Positions 8,436 through 16,769 of a DNA stretch of 64,000 nucleotides are shown in pieces. Both the position numbers and the translations under genes were made by a program. The notes beneath the pieces are model-generated. The model was not told the DNA's origin, did not search any database, and saw only the letters and a program-made list of their open reading frames with translations. Source of the DNA: DASUAO01 sp035763745 (GTDB taxonomy: Bacteria > Actinomycetota > Acidimicrobiia > IMCC26256 > PALSA-555); the NCBI GenBank assembly GCA_035763745.1, contig DASUAO010000036.1, positions 15,219-79,218 on the forward strand. The letters are read 5' to 3'. How positions within the stretch are numbered: the first letter of the stretch is position 1; every line of letters starts with the position of its first letter.

Positions 8436-9256
8436 AGCTCGGGATCACGCTCCCGTCGTTCGTGGACGACCCCGCGGTGCCGCTCGCGGTCGCGCGCGTG
8501 GCCGAGGAGTCCGGGCTCGACGGCGTGTTCGTCTACGACCATCTCTTCAGGCGGAACGCGGCGGGACAGCGGCGTCCGGCCCTCGAGGGCATCTCGTTGC
8601 TGGGGGCGGTGGCGGCCGCGACCGGGCGGATCTGCGTCGGCACGTTGGTGCTGCGCGCGTCGCTGCGTCCGCCGGCGTCCCTCGCCGCGGCGATCGGCAC
8701 CGTCGCCGCGCTGGCACCGGGCCGCGTGATCGCCGGCATCGGGGCCGGCGACAGCGAGAGCGAGGAGGAGAACGAGACGTTCGGCCTCGGGTTCGGGACC
8801 GTGGAGGACCGCCTCGCGGCGCTGGCCGACGCCGTCGTGGCGGTGCGCGACCGCGGGGCGACGGTCTGGGTGGGCGGCGGTCTCGAGGATGTCCGGCGGC
8901 TCGCGTCGGAATCCGCGGACGGATGGAACTGGTGGGGTGGCAAGCCGGACACGTTCGCCACACACGTCAGCGAGGTGCGCGCCGCGGCGCGACGTTCACC
9001 GTGCGAGTGCTCGTGGGGAGGGCTCGTGGTCCTCGACGCCGACGACGATGCCGCGGCGGCGAAGGCGGAACGCCTCGGCGCACCTCCGTTCGCCCTCGTC
9101 GGCGGACCGGACACGATCGCGGGCCACCTCGCGACCTACGTCGCGGCGGGTGCCGACTGGGTGATCGTCGCACCGGTCGATGCGAGTGACCCGGAGAACG
9201 CGCGTCGTCTGGGTCGAGAGGTTCGGCCGCTGCTCGTGGAGGGCCCGACGGCCTAA
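8432..9256 (+). CDS. LLM-class (luciferase-like) F420-dependent oxidoreductase
   Basis: 274 aa, ATGA overlap with glucokinase. The N-terminus LGITLPSFVDDPAVPLAVAR and ESGLDGVFVYDHL is typical of the bacterial-luciferase-like TIM barrel, and GRICVGTLVLRASLRPPASLA is the second strand pair. Families with this start usually bind F420 rather than FMN, and the window also contains an F420:NADPH oxidoreductase (57858). Substrate unknown. Its stop overlaps the stop of the convergent HAD gene by a few bases. Confidence 0.85.
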   Translation: MKLGITLPSFVDDPAVPLAVARVAEESGLDGVFVYDHLFRRNAAGQRRPALEGISLLGAVAAATGRICVGTLVLRASLRPPASLAAAIGTVAALAPGRVIAGIGAGDSESEEENETFGLGFGTVEDRLAALADAVVAVRDRGATVWVGGGLEDVRRLASESADGWNWWGGKPDTFATHVSEVRAAARRSPCECSWGGLVVLDADDDAAAAKAERLGAPPFALVGGPDTIAGHLATYVAAGADWVIVAPVDASDPENARRLGREVRPLLVEGPTA

Positions 9257-9996
9257 CGGGCCCGGATGCCGGTCGCCTCACGCAGACGGGCGGTGACCTC
9301 GGCCAGCGATCCGGCGCGGTCGCACGGTGCGTCGGTGTGCAGGTCGTACGGATCGATCAGCACCGGCCGGACGCCGGCCGCGAGCGCACCCGCCACGTCG
9401 GCGGCAGGGGTGTCGCCGACGTGGATCGTCTGCTCCGGCGCGACCTGGAGCGCGTCGAGAGCGAGCTCGAAGATCCGCGGGTCGGGCTTCGAGATGCCGA
9501 CGACGCCGGAATCGAGCACGATCCCGACCTCGACCCCGGGGCCCGGACCGACCTGGCAGATGCCGTCGTCGCGGAGCTGGCGCTCGACCGTGCCATCGGC
9601 GTTCGAGACCACCGCGAGCGCGACGTCGAGCTGGGCGAGCTCGGCGAGGGCCGTGATCGCGCCGGGGATGATGCGCGTCCAGACGTCGCCGATCCCGAAC
9701 TCGGCGAGCAGCACCGAGGTCGCCTCGTCGAGCGCGTCTTCCTCTACTCCGCACACGCTCGCGTACGCCCGGTTGTACGCGTGCCAGACCGCCATGCCGT
9801 CAGCGTGGTGGTCGAGCTGCGGGGCGCCGGTGTCCTCCGGCGCGCGGAGCGCCGCTACGCCTTCGTAGTGGGCCCGGTCGAGGTCCTCGGGGTCGATCGT
9901 GATGCCCAGTCGGCGCAGGGCCCGTCCGATGCGCTCGTGGTCGGGGAGGTAGAACACGCCTCCGAGGTCGAGCAGCACCGCGTCGACGTCGTCCAT
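9253..9996 (-). CDS. HAD-superfamily hydrolase
   Basis: 247 aa from the ATG at 9996. Motif I is VLLDLGGVFY, where the usual DxD nucleophile pair is D-L-G, as in many haloacid-dehalogenase-like proteins whose second Asp is replaced. Motif II is VVSNADG, motif III K in SKPDPRIF, and motif IV HVGDTPAADVAGA. Subfamily I cap between motifs I and II. Probably a phosphatase of a small phosphorylated metabolite. An in-frame upstream extension to 10071 would overlap the region before alaC and is less likely. Confidence 0.85.
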   Translation of the reverse strand: MDDVDAVLLDLGGVFYLPDHERIGRALRRLGITIDPEDLDRAHYEGVAALRAPEDTGAPQLDHHADGMAVWHAYNRAYASVCGVEEDALDEATSVLLAEFGIGDVWTRIIPGAITALAELAQLDVALAVVSNADGTVERQLRDDGICQVGPGPGVEVGIVLDSGVVGISKPDPRIFELALDALQVAPEQTIHVGDTPAADVAGALAAGVRPVLIDPYDLHTDAPCDRAGSLAEVTARLREATGIRAR

Positions 9997-10006
9997 GAGG
10001 CATCCG

Positions 10007-10012
10007 AGCGTA
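10007..10012 (-). promoter_or_regulatory. -10 hexamer TACGCT for the HAD gene
   Basis: On the minus strand TACGCT lies 10 nt before the ATG at 9996, with no SD. It predicts a leaderless or near-leaderless transcript, back to back with the alaC promoter. Confidence 0.4.
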
Positions 10013-10056
10013 GCGACCGGTTCGGGGTCCCATCTGGCGCCCCGAACGCAACGAGT

Positions 10057-10080
10057 TCGCGACAACGCCACTGGTACCGT
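10057..10080 (+). promoter_or_regulatory. Promoter of the aminotransferase gene, extended -10 TGGTACCGT
   Basis: TCGCGA, 3 nt, then CGCCACTGGTACCGT, with TACCGT at 10075-10080 as the -10 and the ATG 8 nt later. The same TCGCGA and the same 15 bases occur before thrS (59781-59805). Confidence 0.55.
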
Positions 10081-10088
10081 GACCGGCG

Positions 10089-11264
10089 ATGGAGTTCCGT
10101 CGGATCAACGCGCTCCCCCCGTACGTGCTCGCGACGATCGACGGGCTGAAGCTCGAGGCGCGCCGCGCCGGGGTCGACGTGATCGACCTCGGGTTCGGGA
10201 ACCCGGACCTCCCACCGTCGGATCTCGCGGTCGACAAGCTGTGCGAGGCGGTGCGCAACCCTCGCAATCACCGCTACTCCTCGAGCCGGGGCATCCCGAA
10301 GCTCCGGCTCGCGATCACCGACCTGTACCGCCGCCGCTTCGGTGTCGACCTCGACCCAGAGACCCAGGCCTGCACGACGATCGGTGCCAAAGAGGGCTTC
10401 TCGCACCTGATGTGGGTGCTGTTGGGCCCCGGCGACGCGGCGATGGTGCCCAGCCCGTCGTATCCGATCCACATCTGGGGTCCGCTCTTCGCCGGCGCCG
10501 AGATCCGCCACGTGCGACTCGGCCCCGAGCAGGACTTCTTCGACAACCTGCTCGAGTCCTGGGAGGACTCCTGGCCTCGCCCGAAGGTCATCGTCCTCTC
10601 CTTCCCACACAACCCGACGACGGCGTGCGTCGATCTCGCGTTCATGCAGCGCATGGTCGACTTCGCCCGCGAGCACGACGTGTTCCTCGTCCACGACTTC
10701 GCGTACGCGGACCTCGGCTTCGACGGCTACGACCCGCCGTCGATCCTCCAGGTCCCGGGTGCCGACGACGTCGCGGTCGAGCTCTACACGCTCACGAAGT
10801 CCTTCTCGATGGCCGGATGGCGCGTCGGCTTCCTGCTCGGCAACGCGGAGATGGTCGCGGCGCTCGCGAAGCTCAAGAGCTACCTCGACTACGGGACGTT
10901 CCAGCCGATCCAGATCGCCGCCACCGTCGCCATGAACGAGACGCCCGACTTCCCGATCGAGGTGAACGCCGTCTACAAGCGACGCCGTGATGCGCTGATC
11001 GGCGGCCTCGCCCGCGCGGGGTGGGAGGTCGAAGCCCCCCAAGGGACGATGTTCGTGTGGGCGCCGATCCCCGAGCCCTACGAGGAGCTCGGCAGCCTCG
11101 AGTTCGCGAAGCTGCTCGTGCGCGAGGCGCGCGTCGCGGCCTCGCCCGGGGTCGGCTTCGGCCCAGGCGGTGAGGGATTCGTCCGGTTCGCGCTCGTCGA
11201 GAACGAGCAGCGCATCGGCCAGGCCACGCTCAACCTCAAGCGGGCGCTCACCAAGCTCGGCTGA
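10089..11264 (+). CDS. alaC: PLP-dependent aminotransferase, AlaC-type
   Basis: 391 aa. IDLGFGNPDLPPS near residue 36 is the substrate-arm motif, FPHNPTTACVD contains the Asn and Pro of fold-type I enzymes, and TLTKSFSMAGWRVGF contains the Schiff-base Lys (residue 237). RFALVENEQRI carries the carboxylate-binding Arg. The sequence fits the AlaC/YfdZ group (glutamate-pyruvate transaminase) better than classic AspC; an LL-diaminopimelate aminotransferase-like role is an alternative. Cytosolic amino-acid metabolism. Leaderless promoter just upstream. Confidence 0.82.
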   Translation: MEFRRINALPPYVLATIDGLKLEARRAGVDVIDLGFGNPDLPPSDLAVDKLCEAVRNPRNHRYSSSRGIPKLRLAITDLYRRRFGVDLDPETQACTTIGAKEGFSHLMWVLLGPGDAAMVPSPSYPIHIWGPLFAGAEIRHVRLGPEQDFFDNLLESWEDSWPRPKVIVLSFPHNPTTACVDLAFMQRMVDFAREHDVFLVHDFAYADLGFDGYDPPSILQVPGADDVAVELYTLTKSFSMAGWRVGFLLGNAEMVAALAKLKSYLDYGTFQPIQIAATVAMNETPDFPIEVNAVYKRRRDALIGGLARAGWEVEAPQGTMFVWAPIPEPYEELGSLEFAKLLVREARVAASPGVGFGPGGEGFVRFALVENEQRIGQATLNLKRALTKLG

Positions 11265-11324
11265 CGCGACGCGCGATCGGCCCTCGCAACCCCGGGCGGG
11301 CCGTCGTGGTCTGAGCCCCGATCC

Positions 11325-11501
11325 CCGCTGCTCATCGGGAAGCGTCGCATGACGTTCGCGGCCAAGGCCGAGTACTTCGACAAGGCCCGGACCCGCTGGT
11401 TCTTCCGCGGCGTCGGACAGATCCCGATCCGGCGAGAGGGCGGGAGCGCCACTCAGCGGGCCCTCGAAGCCTCCGAGGTACTCGAGCGGGGTGGCGTCTT
11501 C
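11325..11501 (+). pseudogene. Remnant of a 1-acylglycerol-3-phosphate acyltransferase (plsC-like)
   Basis: The frame reads PLLIGKRRMTFAAKAEYF, then WFFRGVGQIPIRREGG, then ALEASEVLERGGVF. These match the stretch between blocks I and III of PlsC-type acyltransferases, including the glycerol-phosphate-binding G-x-I-P-x-x-R. The catalytic H-x4-D block is missing upstream (a run of Pro/Gly codons instead), and the expected PEGTRS block is missing downstream, where the sequence changes at 11502. About 60 of ~230 residues remain, so it is not functional. It fills most of the 298-bp gap between alaC and glpK. Confidence 0.75.
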
Positions 11502-11562
11502 GTTCGAGTCCCGTCCGGTCACCCGCGTCGCCTGACCCGGCGCGGGCGCGCCGACTTCCCGC

Positions 11563-13053
11563 TCAGGTGGGCGCCGCCCATCCGCGCGACCGCTCCACAG
11601 CCCGGGTCCACTCCGCGTAGCCCGCGGCGACGGTGTCGCCGGGGTCGGGCTCGAACGACGCCTCGCTCGACCAGGCCGCGGCGGCGTCGGTCGGGGAGCT
11701 CCAGACGCCCTCCGAGATGCCGGCCAGGTACGCCGCGCCGAGTGCCGTCGTCTCCTCGACGGCCGGGCGACGCACCGGGACGTCGAGCGCGTCGGCCTGG
11801 AGTCGGCACAGCAGATCCATGACGCTCGCCCCGCCGTCGACCCGTAGCTCGGTGACGGGATGACCCGCCGCGGCGGTCATGGCATCCACCACGTCGCGCG
11901 TCTGCCACACCATCGAGTCCACCACGGCGCGCACGAGATGCGCGCGGGTGGTGCCGCGCGTGATGCCGAGCACCGTGCCGCGGGCGTACGGGTCCCAGTA
12001 CGGCGAGCCCAGGCCGGTCAACGCGGGCACGAACACGACGCCACCGGAGTCGGGGACGCTCGACGCGAGCGCCTCGGTCTCCGACGCGTCGTCGATGATC
12101 CCGAGTCCGTCGCGCAGCCACTGGATGGCCGCCCCGGTGACGAAGATCGACCCCTCGAGTGCGTACGTGAACGTGTCCCCGAGCGCCCACGCCACGGTGG
12201 TCAGGAGCCCGGGCACGGGCTCCGGGCAGGCGTCGCCCACGTTCATGAGAACGAACGACCCCGTCCCGTAGGTGTTCTTGGTCATGCCGGGTTCGAAGCA
12301 CGCCTGGCCGAACAGAGCCGCCTGCTGGTCACCCGCGATCCCGGCGACGGGTACCGCCAGCCCCGCCGCGCAGTCGCCCACGGTCGTCCCGAAGCGTCCG
12401 CTGCTCGGCAGCACCTCGGGGAGCAAGGTGGGCGCGAGGCCGAACAGCTCGAGCAGCTCGTCGGACCAGGCGCGCGCCCCGACGTCGTACAGCATCGTGC
12501 GGCTGGCGTTCGACGGATCGGTTGCGTGCACGCCGCCGTCGACACCCCCGGTGAGGCGCCAGAGGATCCACGAGTCGATCGTCCCGAACGCGAGGTCGGG
12601 ATGCGCGACCACGCCGCCCGGGCCGAGCAGCCATTCGAGCTTCGTCCCCGAGAAGTAGGGGTCGAGGACGAGGCCGGTTCGGGCGCGGACGAGCGGCTCG
12701 GCACCGGCGTCGCGCAGCTCGTCGCAGCGCGTCGCGGTGCGACGGTCCTGCCAGACGATGGCGCGATGGGGCACCGCGCCCGTCCTTCGATCCCACAGGA
12801 CGGTCGTCTCCCGCTGGTTCGTGATCCCGATCCCGGCCACCACGACGCGGAGGTCGCGCAGCCGATCCACGACCTCGCCGAGTGTGGCGAGCGTGGCCGA
12901 CCAGATCTCCTCGGGGTCGTGCTCGACCCAGCCGGGGCGAGGGAAGTGCTGCGGGAACTCGCGGTACGCCGACGCGTGCAGGGCGCCGTGGGCGTCGAAC
13001 GCGAGCGTGCGGACCCCCGTGGTGCCGGCATCGACCGAGAGGACGACGGCCAT
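11563..13053 (-). CDS. glpK: Glycerol kinase
   Basis: 496 aa. N-terminal LSVDAGTTGVRTLAFD is the FGGY phosphate-1 loop, WDRRTG and IVWQDRRTATRCDEL are the GlpK substrate region, TKNTYGTGSFVLMN and the later ALTGLGSPYWDPYARG are conserved in glycerol kinases, and LRVDGGASVMDLLCRLQADAL is the C-terminal FGGY signature. It phosphorylates glycerol to sn-glycerol-3-phosphate in the cytosol. No glpF or glpD is adjacent. It lies 3 nt after the PH-like gene on the same strand, so the two form a leftward operon. Confidence 0.95.
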   Translation of the reverse strand: MAVVLSVDAGTTGVRTLAFDAHGALHASAYREFPQHFPRPGWVEHDPEEIWSATLATLGEVVDRLRDLRVVVAGIGITNQRETTVLWDRRTGAVPHRAIVWQDRRTATRCDELRDAGAEPLVRARTGLVLDPYFSGTKLEWLLGPGGVVAHPDLAFGTIDSWILWRLTGGVDGGVHATDPSNASRTMLYDVGARAWSDELLELFGLAPTLLPEVLPSSGRFGTTVGDCAAGLAVPVAGIAGDQQAALFGQACFEPGMTKNTYGTGSFVLMNVGDACPEPVPGLLTTVAWALGDTFTYALEGSIFVTGAAIQWLRDGLGIIDDASETEALASSVPDSGGVVFVPALTGLGSPYWDPYARGTVLGITRGTTRAHLVRAVVDSMVWQTRDVVDAMTAAAGHPVTELRVDGGASVMDLLCRLQADALDVPVRRPAVEETTALGAAYLAGISEGVWSSPTDAAAAWSSEASFEPDPGDTVAAGYAEWTRAVERSRGWAAPT

Positions 13054-13056
13054 GCG

Positions 13057-13566
13057 TCAGCGCTTGTCCCGGAAGGCCTCGGTGGGGGCCGGGAACTCGC
13101 TGGTCGCGACCGGGATGGCCTCGGCGCTCGCGGCGGCCGGCGGCGGGGCAGCGGTCGCGGCGGCCTCGGCCCCGGTCGTGGCCGACCGGTCGAGGGCACG
13201 AACCAGTGCGGCACCGAGCGCGCGGTTGCGGGGCCGGAACTCGAAGACGAGGGGGACATCGCCCGCGCCGCTGACCGTGACCTGGGAGAGGAGCCGGCGG
13301 GTGCGGACCCGAACGAGCTCGAGGGTCTCGAAGCGCTTGCCGAGTGAGAGGGACCCCGCGGTTCGCCCGCGGCCCTCGAAGACGAGGAGGCGGCGGTTGG
13401 TGAGCACGAGCAGGTACTGGTGCCGGGCCAGGAAGAGGAGCGGCACCCCGAGCCGCTGACGCGTGGCCCAGCATCGACCGGACGTCGCGATCTCCTCGCC
13501 GGTACCCAGTGCCGGGGTCGCCAGCTCGTGGATCCGCTTGGTGAGTCGGCGACCGGGATTCGGCAC
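13057..13566 (-). CDS. PH-domain-like hypothetical protein
   Basis: 169 aa from a GTG at 13566. The central part (residues ~25-120) has the pattern of a bacterial PH-like domain: YLLVLTNRRLLVFEGRG, then FETLELVRVRTRRLLSQVTVSG and VPLVFEFRPRNRALGAALV. The tail is Ala/Pro-rich. Such domains often bind membranes or proteins; no enzyme motif is seen. Upstream of glpK in a two-gene leftward operon; the -10 TATCCT sits 6 nt before its start codon. Confidence 0.7.
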   Translation of the reverse strand: MPNPGRRLTKRIHELATPALGTGEEIATSGRCWATRQRLGVPLLFLARHQYLLVLTNRRLLVFEGRGRTAGSLSLGKRFETLELVRVRTRRLLSQVTVSGAGDVPLVFEFRPRNRALGAALVRALDRSATTGAEAAATAAPPPAAASAEAIPVATSEFPAPTEAFRDKR

Positions 13567-13572
13567 GCTTCG

Positions 13573-13578
13573 AGGATA
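13573..13578 (-). promoter_or_regulatory. -10 hexamer TATCCT, leaderless start of the PH-like gene/glpK operon
   Basis: Minus-strand TATCCT ends 6 nt before the GTG at 13566; no SD is present. Confidence 0.45.
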
Positions 13579-13641
13579 CCGGGCGTGCCGCGCCTGCGAG
13601 ACTCGCTGGAGGCGAACCAGGCTCGTGAGCAGAGGAGTGGC

Positions 13642-14670
13642 ATGCGCATCGGAGTGCTGACCGGAGGCGGCGACTGTCCGGGGCTGAACGCGGTGATCCG
13701 CGCGGTGATCCGCAAGGGCGACGGCGAGTACGGCCACCAGATCGTCGGGTTCGGCCACGGCTGGCGGGGGCTGATCGAGGGCGAGCCACGCGAGCTCGAC
13801 CTGGCCTCGTCCCGCGGGATCCTCCGGAGGGGAGGGACGATCCTCGGCACGTCCCGCACCAATCCGTACCAGCGCGACGGCGGCGTCGCCGCGGTCCTCG
13901 CCACGCTCGAGACCGAGCGCATCGATGCGCTCATCGCGATCGGGGGAGAGGACACGCTCGGGGTCGCCCATCGGCTCGGTGAGGAAGGCGTTCGTTGCAT
14001 CGGCGTCCCGAAGACCATCGACAACGACCTGTCGGCCACCGACGTGACGTTCGGGTTCAACACTGCCGTGCAGATCGCGTCCGACGCGCTCGACCGGCTC
14101 CACACCACGGCCGAGAGCCACGACCGGGTGCTCGTGGTCGAGGTGATGGGTCGTCATGCCGGTTGGATCGCGCTGCACTCGGGGCTCGCCGGAGGCGCCG
14201 ACGTGATCCTCATCCCCGAGCAGCCCTTCGACATCGACGCGGTGTGCGACCGACTCCGGCACCGGTCGGCGCAGGGCTCGCACTCCTCGATCGTCGTGGC
14301 CGCCGAGGGCGCGGTGCCGCGCGCCGGGACGATGGCCACGCAGGAGGCCGGGGTCGACGAATTCGGCCACGTGCGCCTGGGCGGGATCGCCAACCTCCTC
14401 GGACCGGAGATCGAGGCCCGGACCGGCTTCGAGACGCGCGTCGTGGTGCTCGGCCACCTGCTGCGGGGTGGGACGCCGACCGCGTTCGACCGCATCCTCG
14501 CCACGCGATTCGGGCTCGAGGCGATCGACGCCGCGCACGAGGGTGACGGCGACGTGATGACCGCGCTGCACGGCACCGACGTGGTGCGGGTGCCGCTCGC
14601 CGACGCGGTGGGCACCCTCAAGACCGTCCCACCCGAGCGCGTCGCCGAGGCGGAGGTGTTCTTCGGATGA
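13642..14670 (+). CDS. pfp: 6-phosphofructokinase, predicted pyrophosphate-dependent
   Basis: 342 aa; ATG with a good SD (gaggag) 6 nt upstream. VLTGGGDCPGLNAVIRAV is the N-terminal nucleotide site and VEVMGRHAGWIALHSG the fructose-6-phosphate site. In Escherichia coli PfkA numbering, residue 104 is Asp (GGEDTLG) and residue 124 is Lys (VPKTIDNDL). Gly at both places marks ATP-dependent enzymes; Asp plus Lys is the pair of PPi-dependent ones, and the sequence closely follows the PPi-PFK of Amycolatopsis methanolica. It catalyses the reversible fructose-6-phosphate / fructose-1,6-bisphosphate step. Coupled to tesB by an ATGA overlap. Confidence 0.9.
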   Translation: MRIGVLTGGGDCPGLNAVIRAVIRKGDGEYGHQIVGFGHGWRGLIEGEPRELDLASSRGILRRGGTILGTSRTNPYQRDGGVAAVLATLETERIDALIAIGGEDTLGVAHRLGEEGVRCIGVPKTIDNDLSATDVTFGFNTAVQIASDALDRLHTTAESHDRVLVVEVMGRHAGWIALHSGLAGGADVILIPEQPFDIDAVCDRLRHRSAQGSHSSIVVAAEGAVPRAGTMATQEAGVDEFGHVRLGGIANLLGPEIEARTGFETRVVVLGHLLRGGTPTAFDRILATRFGLEAIDAAHEGDGDVMTALHGTDVVRVPLADAVGTLKTVPPERVAEAEVFFG

Positions 14671-15572
14671 CCGAGGCGCTCGAAGCGGGACGGGCGCTCG
14701 CCGACCTCCTCGTGCTCCTCGAGCTCGAGCCGCTGGAGGTGAACCTGTTCCGGGGGATCAGCCCCGACGAGGACCAGCAGCGCGTGTTCGGCGGTCAGGT
14801 CGCGGCGCAGGCACTCGTCGCCGCCGGTCGGACCGTCGACGGGGAACGGCCTGTCCACTCGCTTCACTCGTACTTCCTGCGACCGGGCGACCCGAACGTG
14901 CCGATCGTGTACGAGGTCGACCGCATCCGTGACGGCCGGTCGTTCACGACCCGTCGGGTCGTCGCGATCCAACACGGGCGCGCGATCTTCAACCTGGCCG
15001 CGTCGTTCCAGATCGTCGAACCGGGCCCCGACCACCATCTGCCGATGCCCGACGTCCCCGAACCCGAGTCGCTGCCCACGTATCGGGAGCGGCTGGAGCC
15101 GCACCTCGACCGGTTCAGCGAGGGCATGGCGGAGTGGCTGGGTCGGGAGCGCCCGATCGACTCGCGCCCGACCGAGGCGCCGCACTGGCTCGAGCCGTTG
15201 CCGCGGTCGCCGGCGCAGGACGTGTGGATCCGCGCGAACGGCACGTTGCCCGACGACCCGCTCCTGCACGCGTGCGTCGTCGCGTACGCATCGGATCTCT
15301 CGTTGCTCGACACGGCGACGCTCCCGCACGCGATCGGTCACGACGGCCAGTTCCAGATGGCGAGCCTCGACCACGCGATGTGGTTCCACCGCCCGTTCCG
15401 GGCCGACGAATGGCTCCTCTACCACCAGATGAGCCCGTCCGCGAGCAACGCGCGCGGGCTCGCGCTCGGCCACGTGTTCTGCCACGACGGCACGCTCGCG
15501 ATCACGGTCATGCAGGAGGGCCTCCTGCGGCCGGTCGGTCCCGCCGGGCCGGGCCCGGCCGGGCCTGAGTGA
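14667..15572 (+). CDS. tesB: Acyl-CoA thioesterase II
   Basis: 301 aa, ATGA overlap with pfp. Double hot-dog fold: DEDQQRVFGGQVAAQALVAAGRTV in the first half, VHSLHSYFLRPGDPNVPIVYEV as the conserved TesB block, and YASDLSLLDTATLPH plus SLDHAMWFHRPFRADEWLLY in the second half, with the conserved Asp. It hydrolyses medium or long acyl-CoAs. The last residues (GPAGPGPAGPE) come from an 18-nt repeat and are not part of the fold. Confidence 0.92.
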   Translation: MTEALEAGRALADLLVLLELEPLEVNLFRGISPDEDQQRVFGGQVAAQALVAAGRTVDGERPVHSLHSYFLRPGDPNVPIVYEVDRIRDGRSFTTRRVVAIQHGRAIFNLAASFQIVEPGPDHHLPMPDVPEPESLPTYRERLEPHLDRFSEGMAEWLGRERPIDSRPTEAPHWLEPLPRSPAQDVWIRANGTLPDDPLLHACVVAYASDLSLLDTATLPHAIGHDGQFQMASLDHAMWFHRPFRADEWLLYHQMSPSASNARGLALGHVFCHDGTLAITVMQEGLLRPVGPAGPGPAGPE

Positions 15573-15590
15573 CCGGCCGGGCCTGAGCGG
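15555..15590 (+). repeat. 18-nt direct repeat x2 over the tesB stop
   Basis: Two copies starting at 15555 and 15573, each beginning ccggccgggcctgag. The tesB stop TGA is the last codon of the first copy. Confidence 0.85.
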
Positions 15591-15621
15591 ACGCCCTGAT
15601 CAGACGAGGGGGGAACGCCGG

Positions 15622-15627
15622 TACGCT
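15622..15627 (+). promoter_or_regulatory. -10 hexamer TACGCT, leaderless start of the aldolase gene
   Basis: TACGCT lies 6 nt before the GTG at 15634; no SD. Confidence 0.5.
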
Positions 15628-15633
15628 CCGAGG

Positions 15634-16689
15634 GTGCCGGGTCCTCACTACCGCGTCGATCTGCGCTCCGACACCGTCACCACGCCCACGCCCGAGATGC
15701 GCGCGGCGATGGCCGACGCCGACGTCGGCGACGACGGCTACGGCGAGGACCCGACGGTCAACCGTCTCGAGTCGCTCGCTGCGGCACTGCTCGGGACCGA
15801 GTCGGCCCTGTTCACGCCGTCGGGGCGCATGGCGAACCAGCTCGCGCTCATGGTGCTCGGCGTGCGGGGGACCGAGGTGCTGTGCGGCGCACGGAGCCAC
15901 GTCTTCCGCTACGAGCAGGCGTCGGCGGCCGGCAACGCCGGCGTGCAGCTGCATCCCCTTCCCGACGAGGACGGGCTCCTCGGGGTCGGTGTGCTCGACG
16001 CGGTGCTCGCCGACCAGGCCCACCACGTCGCCCCGATCTCGATGGTGACGCTCGAGAACACGCACATGCCCGCGCACGGTCGCCCGTGGCCGCTCGACCA
16101 CCTCGACGAGGTGATCGCTGCCGCCCGCGCCCACGGGCTGGCGGTGCACCTCGACGGAGCTCGGGTCTGGAACGCCGCGGTCGCGACCGGCGCCGCGCCC
16201 GACCGGCTCGCGCGCGACTGCGACACGGTGATGTTCTGCTTGTCGAAGGGGCTGGGCGCGCCGGTCGGATCGTTGCTCTGCGGCCCGTCCGCCGTGATCG
16301 CCGGGGCGCGTGACGAGCGTGGGCGGCTCGGTGGCGGGATGCGCCAGGGCGGGGTCGTCGCGGCAGCGGGGATCGTCGCTCTCGAGACGATGGTCGAGCG
16401 CCTCGCCGACGATCACGTGCGTGCGCGTCGCCTGGCGACGTTGCTCGCCGAACGATTCGAGGGGTGCGTCGATCCGGCGGCGATCGAGACGAACATCGTG
16501 TGCGTCCCGCTCGAGCGCCTCCCGGAGCGCGTCGTCGAGCGACTTGCCGAGCGTGGCGTTCGCTGCGGCACGATCGACGCCCGGACCGCACGTTTCGTGA
16601 CGCACAAGGACGTCGACGATGCCGACATCGACCACGTCCGCGACGCGCTCGACGAGATCGTTGCCGAGCACGGGCGCGCGACCACATGA
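15634..16689 (+). CDS. ltaE: Low-specificity L-threonine aldolase
   Basis: 351 aa, GTG start. RVDLRSDTVTTPTPEMRAAM and DVGDDGYGEDPTVNRLE are the N-terminal hallmarks. VHLDGARVWNAAVA has the Asp that contacts the PLP ring nitrogen, and CLSKGLGAPVGSLL has the PLP Lys (residue 205). It splits L-threonine or allo-threonine into glycine and acetaldehyde. Own promoter, no partner gene. Confidence 0.93.
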   Translation: MPGPHYRVDLRSDTVTTPTPEMRAAMADADVGDDGYGEDPTVNRLESLAAALLGTESALFTPSGRMANQLALMVLGVRGTEVLCGARSHVFRYEQASAAGNAGVQLHPLPDEDGLLGVGVLDAVLADQAHHVAPISMVTLENTHMPAHGRPWPLDHLDEVIAAARAHGLAVHLDGARVWNAAVATGAAPDRLARDCDTVMFCLSKGLGAPVGSLLCGPSAVIAGARDERGRLGGGMRQGGVVAAAGIVALETMVERLADDHVRARRLATLLAERFEGCVDPAAIETNIVCVPLERLPERVVERLAERGVRCGTIDARTARFVTHKDVDDADIDHVRDALDEIVAEHGRATT

Positions 16690-16769
16690 GCCGGGCGCAG
16701 ACGACGGGACCCGACGAGCGGGCGGCGACGATGCGGGCCGCACGCAGCCGCGTCTGGTAGCCCGGTCTC

